Positions 41,749 to 52,033 of a stretch of DNA of 64,000 nt are shown piece after piece. Numbering within the stretch: position 1 is the stretch's first letter; the number at the start of each line of letters is the position of its first letter. The translations under genes were made by a program, and so were the position numbers. The notes under the pieces are model-generated. The model made no database searches and was not told where the DNA came from. It saw only the letters and a list, made by a program, of their open reading frames with translations. Source of the stretch: Allgaiera indica (GTDB taxonomy: Bacteria > Pseudomonadota > Alphaproteobacteria > Rhodobacterales > Rhodobacteraceae); the NCBI RefSeq assembly GCF_900106675.1, contig NZ_FNOB01000001.1, positions 140,531-204,530 on the forward strand, in the 5' to 3' direction.

Positions 41749-41905
41749 CGTGGTCTCCCTGCCATGCCTCGCGGGTTTCTAGCGTGGATCCGCGGGCCGG
41801 TTTTTCAAATTCTCGCAGAAAGTCCTATCTTGGCGCCGGCGGGTCGCGCCGCGCAAGCGCCCGCGGCAGGATTGCGCAAGGAATGTTCACGGAAAGGGAA
41901 CCCCG

Positions 41906-42265
41906 ATGCCCGAGGGATATCTGACGACCCATGTGCTTGACACCGCGCGGGGCCGGCCTGCGCAGGGGCTGGAAATCACCCTGTTCCGCCTTGGCGGCGC
42001 CGGCCCCGAGAAGATCGCCGCGGCGGTGACCAATGCCGATGGCCGCACCGATGCGCCGATCCTGCCCCGCGCGCAATTCGCGGCGGGCAGCTATGAGCTG
42101 GTGTTCTTCGCCGGTGCCTATCTTCGCCGCACCGGACAGGCGGGGGCGGATCCGCTGTTTCTGGACGTGATCCCGATCCGGTTCGGCATCAGCGACGCGG
42201 ACAGCCATTACCACGTGCCCTTGCTGCTGTCGCCGCATGGCTATTCCACCTATCGTGGCAGCTAG
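41906..42265 (+). CDS. uraH: 5-hydroxyisourate hydrolase
   Basis: 119 residues, transthyretin-like. Hydrolyses the product of urate oxidation to OHCU, just before the UraD step. The N-terminal [13 protein letters not shown] with its catalytic histidine and the C-terminal tetrapeptide YRGS are diagnostic. Start ATG 41906, with AAAGGGAAC upstream. It is divergent from puuE-uraD, with 157 bp between, likely a shared control region. No urate oxidase gene is in the window. Confidence 0.95.
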   Translation: MPEGYLTTHVLDTARGRPAQGLEITLFRLGGAGPEKIAAAVTNADGRTDAPILPRAQFAAGSYELVFFAGAYLRRTGQAGADPLFLDVIPIRFGISDADSHYHVPLLLSPHGYSTYRGS

Positions 42266-42281
42266 AGCGCAGGCCGCCGCG

Positions 42282-42310
42282 TTGACAGGGCCGTGGCGGT
42301 CGCGCATGAC
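42282..42310 (+). promoter_or_regulatory. possible ugd promoter
   Basis: A perfect TTGACA -35 (42282-42287), 17-bp spacer and a poor -10, CATGAC (42305-42310), 30 bp before the ugd start. Confidence 0.35.
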
Positions 42311-42340
42311 GACAGGGCGCGGGTTACCGGAGGCTGGTGA

Positions 42341-43645
42341 ATGAAAATCGCGATGATCGGCACGGGCTATGTCGGCCTGGTGTCCGGGGTCTGTTTCTCG
42401 GATTTCGGGCATGAGGTGGTTTGCGTCGACAAGGATCCGGCAAAGATCGCCAAGCTAGAGGCCGGCAAGGTGCCGATCTACGAGCCGGGGCTTGAGGCGC
42501 TGATGGCCAAGAACGTAGAGGCCGGACGGCTGAGCTTCACCCGCGATCTGAAATCGGCGGTGGACGGGGCCGAGGCGATCTTCATCGCGGTCGGCACGCC
42601 GACGCGGCGCGGCGATGGCCATGCCGATCTGACCTATGTGATGAACGCGGCCGAAGAGATCGCCGGCGCGCTGACCGGCTACGCCGTGGTGGTGACCAAA
42701 TCGACCGTGCCGGTTGGCACCAACAGGCAGGTCAAGGAAGCGATCGCCAGGGCCAATCCCGGCGCCGGTTTCGACGTGGCCTCGAACCCGGAATTCCTGC
42801 GCGAGGGCGCCGCGATCGACGATTTCATGCGCCCCGACCGCGTGGTCGTGGGCGTAGAGAGCGAACGCGCGAAAGTGGTGATGGGCGAGATCTACCGCCC
42901 CCTGTTCCTGCGCGAATTTCCGATCGTCTATACCGATCTGGAATCGGCCGAGATGATCAAATATGCGGCCAACGCCTTTCTGGCGACCAAGATCACCTTC
43001 ATCAACGAGATCGCGGCGCTGTGCGAGCGGGTGGGCGCGGACGTGAAGGCGGTGTCGAAGGGCATGGGGCTGGACGGGCGGATCGGCAACAAGTTCCTGC
43101 ATGCCGGGCCGGGCTATGGCGGGTCGTGCTTTCCCAAGGACACGCGGGCGCTGGCGCGGATCGGGCAGGATCATTCGATGCCGCAGCAGATCGTCGAGAC
43201 GGTAATCGCGGTGAACGAGGAAATGAAGCGGCGGATGATCGACCGGATCGTCGATCTTTGCGACGGCTCGGTGAACGGCAAGACGATCGCGGTGCTGGGG
43301 GTGACGTTCAAGCCCAACACCGACGACATGCGCGAGGCGCCCGCGCTGACCATAGTGCCCGCGCTGGTGGGCGGCGGCGCCAGGGTAAAGGTGGTCGATC
43401 CGCAGGGCCGCAAGGAGGGCGAGGCGCTGCTGCCCGGGGTGACCTGGTGCGACGATGCCTATGCCGCGGCGCAGGGGGCGGAAGCGGTGGTGATCTTGAC
43501 CGAATGGAACGAGTTCCGGGCGCTGGACCTGAAGCGCCTGGCCACGGGGATGGCGGCGCCGCGGATGGCAGACCTGCGCAATATCTATTCGGCGCGCGAC
43601 GCCACGCGCGCGGGATTTGCGGCCTATATCAGCGTCGGGCGCTAG
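42341..43645 (+). CDS. ugd: UDP-glucose 6-dehydrogenase
   Basis: 434 residues. NAD+-dependent four-electron oxidation of UDP-glucose to UDP-glucuronate for polysaccharide synthesis. N-terminal nucleotide loop MIGTGYVGLVSG (residues 5-16); the catalytic thiol is C263 in GGSCFPKD. K-S-T-V-P-V-G-T near 125 is also conserved. Start ATG 42341, with GGAGGC upstream. Preceded by uraH on the same strand but with its own likely promoter. No other polysaccharide genes are near. Confidence 0.95.
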   Translation: MKIAMIGTGYVGLVSGVCFSDFGHEVVCVDKDPAKIAKLEAGKVPIYEPGLEALMAKNVEAGRLSFTRDLKSAVDGAEAIFIAVGTPTRRGDGHADLTYVMNAAEEIAGALTGYAVVVTKSTVPVGTNRQVKEAIARANPGAGFDVASNPEFLREGAAIDDFMRPDRVVVGVESERAKVVMGEIYRPLFLREFPIVYTDLESAEMIKYAANAFLATKITFINEIAALCERVGADVKAVSKGMGLDGRIGNKFLHAGPGYGGSCFPKDTRALARIGQDHSMPQQIVETVIAVNEEMKRRMIDRIVDLCDGSVNGKTIAVLGVTFKPNTDDMREAPALTIVPALVGGGARVKVVDPQGRKEGEALLPGVTWCDDAYAAAQGAEAVVILTEWNEFRALDLKRLATGMAAPRMADLRNIYSARDATRAGFAAYISVGR

Positions 43646-43665
43646 GCAGGTTGCGTTTCTCGGCG

Positions 43666-43684
43666 CCGGGGTTGTTATCCCCGG
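43666..43684 (+). terminator. hairpin after ugd
   Basis: CCGGGG (43666-43671) and CCCCGG (43679-43684) pair around TTGTTAT, 21 bp past the ugd stop. Without a T run it is only a possible terminator. Confidence 0.35.
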
Positions 43685-43827
43685 ATCCCCGCGGGAACCC
43701 CGAGCCAGCAAGAATGCGCAACGCGATCGTCGCCCTGCCAAGCGGTTTCCGCGGCCGTGCCGCAGGCCCCGGCCCGAGGGGCCGCACGCGCACCGAGACG
43801 GACCCCCTTGGGGCGCGATCGGCGGTT

Positions 43828-43855
43828 TTGGCGGGCGCGCAACTTGCGCTAGACT
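43828..43855 (+). promoter_or_regulatory. possible promoter of the three-gene membrane-protein unit
   Basis: TTGGCG (43828-43833), 16-bp spacer, TAGACT (43850-43855), 25 bp before the first start at 43881. Confidence 0.4.
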
Positions 43856-43880
43856 GCCGCAAGAACGACATGAGGACGAC

Positions 43881-44228
43881 ATGGGCGATTCCGAACAGAT
43901 TCGAAACGCGCTGGCGATTCTGATACCGGTCGTCGTGCTGGTGCTGATCGCGGCGGCGGTGCCGCTCTGGCTGGCCCGGCGGCTGGGCCACGATCTGCGC
44001 GCCCGCGCGGTGAACATCGCGGTCTCGTCGCTGGCCATGCTGGTTCTTTCGGGCGGCTATTTCGCGGTGCTCTATCTGCTGGAAGCGCCGGGCGTCGCGG
44101 GCGCGATCGGCGCGCAGCCGGTACAGGCGGCGGCCCATTTCCTTTGGCTCGGTCTGATGGCGGGGCTGGTCTGGGCGCCGGTGGTGGTTCTGGCCGCAAC
44201 CCTGCGGCCCGGCCAAGGGCGCAGGTGA
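43881..44228 (+). CDS. hypothetical three-helix membrane protein
   Basis: 115 residues from ATG 43881, with GAGGACGAC upstream. Three hydrophobic segments, near residues 10-30, 46-67 and 83-105. A short RRLGHDLRARAVN basic loop follows the first. I do not recognise the family. It is the first of three tightly packed small membrane genes: 4 bp to the next start, 8 bp to the third. Confidence 0.65.
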   Translation: MGDSEQIRNALAILIPVVVLVLIAAAVPLWLARRLGHDLRARAVNIAVSSLAMLVLSGGYFAVLYLLEAPGVAGAIGAQPVQAAAHFLWLGLMAGLVWAPVVVLAATLRPGQGRR

Positions 44229-44232
44229 CAAG

Positions 44233-44505
44233 ATGGGCTTCGCCCGCGCACTTCTGCTGGGCTTCGGGATCCTGACCGTGTTCTATGTGCTGATCTCTCT
44301 TTACGCGCGCTCACTGGTGCGCGAACGGCTGGAGAAACAGCTGCAGGCAGAACATCCCGGGCTGGGCGGCGCAGAGCGGAACGCCTATATCGAGGCCGGC
44401 ATGGCCACCTACCGTCGATCCTTGCGCCGCAAGCTGATCCTGGGGGTATATGTCGTGCCACTGCTGGCGGTTGCCGCGATCGCCTATTTCATCAACCGGC
44501 AATAG
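44233..44505 (+). CDS. hypothetical two-helix membrane protein
   Basis: 90 residues. A hydrophobic segment at 5-24, a charged middle (VRERLEKQLQAEHPGLGG) and a second segment at 70-87 (LGVYVVPLLAVAAIAYF). Start ATG 44233, with AGGTGAC upstream. The family looks like a conserved Rhodobacterales membrane protein always next to DUF1523; that association is memory of the group, not shown here. Confidence 0.65.
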   Translation: MGFARALLLGFGILTVFYVLISLYARSLVRERLEKQLQAEHPGLGGAERNAYIEAGMATYRRSLRRKLILGVYVVPLLAVAAIAYFINRQ

Positions 44506-44513
44506 GGGCGGGA

Positions 44514-45170
44514 ATGCGACGCACTTTCAAATGGGGCTTCATCGGGGTGATGGTGCTGATCGTCGGGCTGTTCCTCGACTACACGCTGCCGCAGCACGAC
44601 GTGGTGCGCATCACCGACACCTATAACCGGGTGACACCGCTGGGATCGCTGAACCGGCTTTTCTACGCCTCGCCCGATGCCGGCACCAAACCGGGGACCG
44701 CGGCGCCCGATATCCGCTTCATCGCCGCGGTGCGGCCCAACGGCAAGGTGATCGTCTATCGCAATGAGGATACCGGCTGGATCTGGCCACCGTTCTTCAA
44801 ATTCAACAGTTCCAACCTGCAGGCCGAGGCCTCGGCGATGAAATCCACCGCCGATGCGCCGCGCTGGGTGATGGTGACGAATTACGGTTGGCGCATTCCC
44901 TTCCTTTCGACCTATCCGAACGCGATCGGCATCCGCGCGGTGTCGGGGCCCGATGTCAAGGTATTCCCCTGGCTCAACATCTTCATCCTGGTCGTGCTGG
45001 CGCTGATCGTCGTCTTCTTCTGGCGCATGTGGGTGCGATTTCGCGAACGCACGCTCGATCCGCTCATCGCCGGCGGGCAGGAACGCTGGGACCGGACCGA
45101 GGCGCGCGCTGAAAACGCGGCGGCGGATGTGAAGAGCTGGTGGCGGCGGATCATCAGACGCGGGCGGTAA
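44514..45170 (+). CDS. DUF1523 family membrane protein
   Basis: 218 residues. Two membrane helices, near residues 6-22 and 158-178, enclose a 130-residue extracytoplasmic domain with HDVVRITDTYNR, and there is a basic, helical C-terminal tail. This arrangement matches DUF1523, a family with no known function. Start ATG 44514, with GGGGCGGGA upstream. It is the last gene of the three-gene unit; the MORN-repeat gene follows after 206 bp. Confidence 0.75.
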   Translation: MRRTFKWGFIGVMVLIVGLFLDYTLPQHDVVRITDTYNRVTPLGSLNRLFYASPDAGTKPGTAAPDIRFIAAVRPNGKVIVYRNEDTGWIWPPFFKFNSSNLQAEASAMKSTADAPRWVMVTNYGWRIPFLSTYPNAIGIRAVSGPDVKVFPWLNIFILVVLALIVVFFWRMWVRFRERTLDPLIAGGQERWDRTEARAENAAADVKSWWRRIIRRGR

Positions 45171-45376
45171 GGGCCGCCGCCGGGGCCGCCTTCGCGTCGC
45201 CGCCCGCGTCTGCCAATGGATCGCACCATCGGGTTCGCGGGGGCTCGCCATAGCGGAAACCCGCCCCGGGACCTGGCCTTCATCGCGTGCGCTTGTCAGA
45301 CCGGGGGACGTCCCTTAGGCTTCGCCGCAACCGGGCACGGACCCGGCGGCAGACAGCGAAGTCAGGGAGCATCCGG

Positions 45377-46873
45377 GTGGTGAAAAAATCGGGTGGGAAG
45401 CGTCTGAGCACGCTGGTCGTGATCGCGGCCCTGGCAGGCGGGGCGGCGGTGGCCCAGGGCAGCGGCTCTGTCACCAAGCAATATGACAACGGCGGCGTCT
45501 ATACCGGCAGCTTCAAGGACGGCAAGCAGAACGGTCAGGGCACCTACAAGCTGCCCAACGGCTATGAATACACCGGCCAGTGGGTGAATGGAGAGATCAG
45601 GGGCCAGGGCACCGCGCGCTTCCCCAACGGCTCGGTCTATGTCGGGCATTTCTTGCAGGGCAAGCCCAACGGCAAGGGCAAGATCACCTTCGCCGACGGA
45701 TCCACATATGAGGGCGACTGGGTCGACGGCCAGATGACGGGGCAAGGCACGGCGACCTATGCCAACGGCGTGACCTATGTCGGCGGCTTCAAGAACGGGG
45801 TGCATGAAGGCCATGGCCGGATGACCGGCAAGGACGGATATGTCTATGACGGTACCTGGGCGAACGGCCAGAAACAGGGCAAGGGCAAGATCACCTATCC
45901 CGACGGCACCACCTATGTCGGCGACCTGAACAACGGCAAGCGCGACGGCGAAGGCACCCTGACCATGAAGGACGGCATGGTCTACACCGGCCAGTGGAAG
46001 GACGGGCAGATCAACGGCAAGGGCAAGCTGACCCAGCCCAACGGCGATGTCTATGTCGGCGATCTGGTCAACGGCAAGCGCCAGGGCCAAGGCAAGGTCA
46101 CCTATGCCAACGGCGACATCTACGAAGGCGCCTTCGTCGCCGACAAGCGCCAGGGCCAGGGCACCTTCAAGGGCAAGGACGGCTATGTCTACACCGGCCA
46201 GTGGAAGGACGGGCAGATCACCGGCAAGGGTAGTGTCACCTATCCAGACGGCTCCAGCTATACCGGCGATCTGGTCAACGGGCTGGCCGATGGCGGCGGC
46301 AAGATCACCTATCCCGACGGCTCGACCTATGAGGGCCAGTGGAAGAAGGGCGTGATCGACGGCAAGGGCGTCGCCCATTACGCCAACGGGCTGACCTATG
46401 ACGGCACGTTCAAGAACGGCCGCAACGACGGCCAGGGAACGATGACCTATCCGGACGGCTACAAGTATGTCGGCCAGTGGAAGGATGGCCAGCGCGAGGG
46501 CCAAGGCACCGCGACCTATCCCGACGGCACCGTCTACACGGGCCATTTCGCCAACGGCCAGCGCGACGGCCAGGGCGAGATCACCATGAAGAACGGCTTC
46601 AAGTACACCGGCGAATGGAAGGCCGGGCAGATCGACGGCAAGGGCGTGGCGACCTACGCCAATGGCGATGTCTATGACGGCATGTTCAAGGAAGGCCACC
46701 GCGAGGGGCCGGGCGTGATGCATTACGCCTCGGGGCAAGAGGCCTCGGGCGAATGGAAGAACGGTGCCCTGACCGGACAGGACGCGCCCGCCAGCGCCAA
46801 TGGAACAGAGGCCGCGCCAGACGCCGCCGGCACCAAGGCCCAGACCAAGTCCCAAACCAAGGCCCAGCCCTAG
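45377..46873 (+). CDS. secreted MORN-repeat protein (18 repeats)
   Basis: 498 residues if started at GTG 45377 (GTG 45380 also possible), with AGGGAG 7 bases upstream. The N-terminus (basic, then VVIAALAGGAAVAQG) is a signal peptide. From about residue 42 to 455 there are 18 complete 23-residue MORN repeats (consensus Y-x-G-x-W-x-x-G-x-x-x-G-x-G) plus one partial, making a single long beta-solenoid. The last 40 residues are Ala/Lys/Gln-rich. MORN proteins often bind membranes or act as scaffolds; this one should be periplasmic or surface exposed. The repeat also exists in DNA as about 69-bp units from 45500 to 46741. Function unknown. Confidence 0.85.
   Translation: MVKKSGGKRLSTLVVIAALAGGAAVAQGSGSVTKQYDNGGVYTGSFKDGKQNGQGTYKLPNGYEYTGQWVNGEIRGQGTARFPNGSVYVGHFLQGKPNGKGKITFADGSTYEGDWVDGQMTGQGTATYANGVTYVGGFKNGVHEGHGRMTGKDGYVYDGTWANGQKQGKGKITYPDGTTYVGDLNNGKRDGEGTLTMKDGMVYTGQWKDGQINGKGKLTQPNGDVYVGDLVNGKRQGQGKVTYANGDIYEGAFVADKRQGQGTFKGKDGYVYTGQWKDGQITGKGSVTYPDGSSYTGDLVNGLADGGGKITYPDGSTYEGQWKKGVIDGKGVAHYANGLTYDGTFKNGRNDGQGTMTYPDGYKYVGQWKDGQREGQGTATYPDGTVYTGHFANGQRDGQGEITMKNGFKYTGEWKAGQIDGKGVATYANGDVYDGMFKEGHREGPGVMHYASGQEASGEWKNGALTGQDAPASANGTEAAPDAAGTKAQTKSQTKAQP
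45500..46741 (+). repeat. 69-bp tandem coding repeat (18 units)
   Basis: Exactly 18 units of 69 bp, each encoding 23 residues, lie in the MORN-repeat gene. Codon choice in neighbouring units is similar enough that recombination could change the copy number; units are not identical, so the array is not recent. Confidence 0.8.
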
Positions 46874-46906
46874 GCCAAAAGGCGGGCTCGGGCGATTGAG
46901 GCCCTG

Positions 46907-47500
46907 CTAGGCCCGCAGGATCGGCCAGAGCGAGGCAACCAGCAGCGCGGCCATCGTCCAGTTGAACAGCGCCAGCCGGCGCGGGCTGGTCAACACCCCG
47001 CGGATCTGCCGCCCCATCATCACCCAGGTCGAGATCGACGGCAGGTTCACCGCGCCGAAGACCAGCGCCACCCAAAGCCCGCCCAGGGGGCTTTCGGGCG
47101 GCGCATAGGCGGCGATCGCCGTGGTCGCCATCGCCCAGGCCTTGGGGTTCACCCACTGGAAGGCCGCGGCCTGAAGAAAGCTTAGCGGTCGGCCGTTCGC
47201 CGCCGCCTGGCCGGGCGGCGCGGCATGGGCGATCTTCCATGCCAGCCACAGCATGAACACCGCGCTGACCGCCTTCAGCACCACATGCAGCGGCGGCCAC
47301 AGCGCGAAGATCTGCGTCAGCCCCAGCGCCAGCAGCGCCGCCATGAAGACGAAGCCCAGCGCCACGCCCAGCATATGCGGCAGCGTCCGCAGCAATCCGA
47401 AATTCGCCCCCGACGCCATCAGCATCAGGTTGTTCGGCCCCGGCGTGATCGACGAGACGAAGGCGAACAGGATCAGGGCAGAGAGGATTTGATAGGTCAT
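46907..47500 (-). CDS. LysE-family amino-acid exporter
   Basis: 197 residues from ATG 47500, about six membrane helices. The SSITPGPNNLMLMASG motif near residues 17-32 is the LysE/RhtB family signature, and the WVNPKAWAMA segment near 115 is the second. Exports an amino acid. It is divergent from the lrp-type gene, with 74 bp between starts, a common regulator/target pair. It is convergent with the MORN gene. Confidence 0.88.
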   Translation of the reverse strand: MTYQILSALILFAFVSSITPGPNNLMLMASGANFGLLRTLPHMLGVALGFVFMAALLALGLTQIFALWPPLHVVLKAVSAVFMLWLAWKIAHAAPPGQAAANGRPLSFLQAAAFQWVNPKAWAMATTAIAAYAPPESPLGGLWVALVFGAVNLPSISTWVMMGRQIRGVLTSPRRLALFNWTMAALLVASLWPILRA

Positions 47501-47536
47501 GGCCGCAATATCTACCGCCCCATTGACGCAACCTGC

Positions 47537-47565
47537 TTGCGATCTGCCGCAGGTCCGCGGATAAT
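47537..47565 (+). promoter_or_regulatory. lrp promoter, implying a leaderless mRNA
   Basis: TTGCGA (47537-47542), 17-bp spacer, GATAAT (47560-47565). The start codon is at 47575, so transcription would begin about at the ATG. No Shine-Dalgarno sequence is visible ahead of it. Confidence 0.6.
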
Positions 47566-47574
47566 TCACAACCA

Positions 47575-48027
47575 ATGACGGATCTTGATCGCATTAACGA
47601 ACATATATTGCGTGAACTCTCCCGCGATGGCCGGATCTCGAATCTGGACCTCGCCGCACGGGTGGGGTTGTCGCCCTCTGCCTGCTTGCGCCGGGTGCAG
47701 GAGTTGGAGCGCCGCGGCATCATCCTGGGCTACCGCGCCCGGCTGAACCCAGCGGCGCGCGGCCTTGGTTTCCTGGCCTATGTGACGGTGGGATTGTCGC
47801 AGCACACCAAGGCCGCGCAAGAGGCGTTCGAGCGCGCGATCGCCCGGGCCCCACAGGTGACCGAATGCCACAATGTCACCGGCGGCGTCGAATTCCTGCT
47901 GCGCGTCGAAGTGGCCGATATTGCGGCCTACAAATCCTTCCACACCGAGATCCTGGGCGCCCTGCCCCAGGTCGCCTCGATCACCTCCTATGTCGTTCTA
48001 TCCTCGCCCAAGGACGACCGCGCCTGA
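47575..48027 (+). CDS. Lrp/AsnC-family transcriptional regulator
   Basis: 150 residues. N-terminal winged helix-turn-helix (about 4-62; NLDLAARVGLSPSACLRRVQ is the recognition region) and a C-terminal RAM effector domain (about 68-145). It is divergent from the LysE-type exporter gene, so amino-acid-responsive control of that exporter is likely. A TTGCGA-17-GATAAT promoter lies so close that the mRNA looks leaderless. Confidence 0.92.
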   Translation: MTDLDRINEHILRELSRDGRISNLDLAARVGLSPSACLRRVQELERRGIILGYRARLNPAARGLGFLAYVTVGLSQHTKAAQEAFERAIARAPQVTECHNVTGGVEFLLRVEVADIAAYKSFHTEILGALPQVASITSYVVLSSPKDDRA

Positions 48028-48190
48028 TGCGCCCTCGGGGGTGAAGGGCGGTGCGGCGGCCTCGGCCCGGGTCACGCGTGGCGCGTGGCGAGCGGTGGGC
48101 GATTGGCCATGTCGCGATCCTTCCGGCATCGTGGCGCGGCGCGTCAAGACGGGGCGGCCCGCCCATGGTGGGCTGCTCGACTTGCCGCCT

Positions 48191-48220
48191 CTTGCAGTCG
48201 CGCCCACCCTCACCCACATC
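48191..48220 (+). promoter_or_regulatory. possible heat-shock (RpoH) promoter of clpB
   Basis: CTTGCAG (48191-48197), 15-bp spacer, CCCACATC (48213-48220) resembles the sigma-32 pattern CTTGAAA-N11-16-CCCCATNT. It lies 75 bp before the clpB start, where heat-shock control is expected. Confidence 0.4.
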
Positions 48221-48294
48221 TTGACGGAGGCCCGCAAGGGAACGTGCCGCGGACAGGGCGTTTCGAACGACGGGTGCTAGCAAAGGAGATACCG

Positions 48295-50910
<2,616 letters not shown>

Positions 50911-50918
50911 CAGGGGGT

Positions 50919-50950
50919 AAGGCCGGGGGCAACCCCGGCCTTCTTCGTTC
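50919..50950 (+). terminator. intrinsic terminator of clpB
   Basis: AAGGCCGGGG (50919-50928) and CCCCGGCCTT (50933-50942) pair around GCAA, followed by CTTCGTT, 8 bp after the clpB stop. Confidence 0.8.
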
Positions 50951-50960
50951 CGTCGCCGCT

Positions 50961-51013
50961 GGCGGGGGTTTCACACCCCCGCACCCCCGTGGAGTATTTT
51001 CGCCAAGATGAAG
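50961..51013 (+). repeat. dispersed GC-hairpin/AT-tail repeat, copy F
   Basis: Stem GCGGGGGT-TTC-ACACCCCCGC, then GCACCCCCGT, GGAGTATTTT and GCCAAGATGAAG. It lies between convergent clpB and the SDR-like gene, right after the clpB terminator. Confidence 0.85.
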
Positions 51014-51047
51014 GACCATGCGTGGGACGGGACCATGCGATCGGTGT

Positions 51048-51899
51048 TCAGCGGGCGGTGTCCTCTTGTGCCAGCAGCGCGGCCAAGCCTTCGCGGTAGG
51101 TCGGATATCGCAGGCTGACGCCCAGTTCGGCCTTGAGGCGGTGGTTTAGCACGCGTTTCGATTCCGCATAGAAGCTGCGCGCCAGCGGCGTCAGATCGGC
51201 GGTTGCGAAATCCTCTTCGGGCGGCGGGGCAAGGCCCAGCAGGCGGGCGGCATGGGCGATCACGTCCTCGGGCGGGGCCGGGTCGTCGTCGCAGACATTG
51301 TAGATCGCGCCGGGCCGGGGATGCGCGATCGAGGCGGCCAGCACCTGGGCGATATCTTCGACATGGATGCGGCTGAACACCTGGCCCGGCTTTACGATCC
51401 GCCGCGCCGTACCTGCGCGGAGCTTTGCAAAGGGTCCGCGCCCGGGGCCGTAGATGCCGGCCAGCCGGAAGATGTGCAGCGGCAGACCCAGCGCCTGCCA
51501 GGCGGCCTCGGCCCGTAGCCGGGCTTGGCCGCGCCGGGTCGAGGGCGTCAGCGGCGTCTGCTCGTCCACCCGGCCGCCGCGGTGATCGCCGTAGACCCCG
51601 GTGGTCGAGAGGTAGCCGACCCATTCGAGACGCGCCGCCGCTAGCTGGGGCGCAAGTGCCCGCAGGACCGGATCGCCTGCGTCGTCCGGGGCCACCGAAG
51701 ACAGCAGATGCGTCGCCCGCGCCAGCGCCGGGCCCAGGTCGGCACCGGGCCAGACCAGCGCCTCGACCCCTTCAGCGGCAAGTATTGTCGCGCGTTCGGC
51801 GCTGCGGGTGGTGCCGATGACCTGCCAGCCCGGCGGAAGGCTGCGCGTCAGCGCCCGCGCCGAATAGCCGTGGCCAAGGGAAAGAAGCACCTGTGTCAT
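51048..51899 (-). CDS. atypical SDR-family NAD(P)-binding protein (YeeZ-like)
   Basis: 283 residues from ATG 51899; an extension to 51935 is possible but lacks support. Rossmann-like N-terminus (VLLSLGHGYSARAL), a YLSTTGVYGDHRG segment where epimerases have their catalytic Tyr region, RLAGIYGPGR and a VEDIAQVLAAS segment, all as in extended atypical SDRs and YeeZ. The usual YxxxK pair is not clear, so catalysis is uncertain. Divergent from paaA with 134 bp between the starts. Confidence 0.75.
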   Translation of the reverse strand: MTQVLLSLGHGYSARALTRSLPPGWQVIGTTRSAERATILAAEGVEALVWPGADLGPALARATHLLSSVAPDDAGDPVLRALAPQLAAARLEWVGYLSTTGVYGDHRGGRVDEQTPLTPSTRRGQARLRAEAAWQALGLPLHIFRLAGIYGPGRGPFAKLRAGTARRIVKPGQVFSRIHVEDIAQVLAASIAHPRPGAIYNVCDDDPAPPEDVIAHAARLLGLAPPPEEDFATADLTPLARSFYAESKRVLNHRLKAELGVSLRYPTYREGLAALLAQEDTAR

Positions 51900-51947
51900 G
51901 ACGCGGACTATCGCGGCCGGGGGACGCGCCCGCAAGCGCCTGACAAC

Positions 51948-51987
51948 ATGTTACGAAATTATGTTGAATTATAATCATTCGTAACAT
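51948..51987. promoter_or_regulatory. operator dyad around the paaA promoter
   Basis: ATGTTACGAA (51948-51957) and TTCGTAACAT (51978-51987) are perfect 10-bp inverted arms separated by 20 bp. A TATAAT hexamer (51970-51975) sits between them, 58 bp before the paaA start. Binding of a repressor to this dyad would cover the promoter. The TetR-type PaaR or GntR-type PaaX are the known paa repressors in other bacteria, but neither is in the window and the identity here is inference. Confidence 0.6.
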
Positions 51988-52033
51988 ATGATCGAATCCG
52001 GGAAGGCCCGACTCGCGGGCCAGGGAGGCTTGG

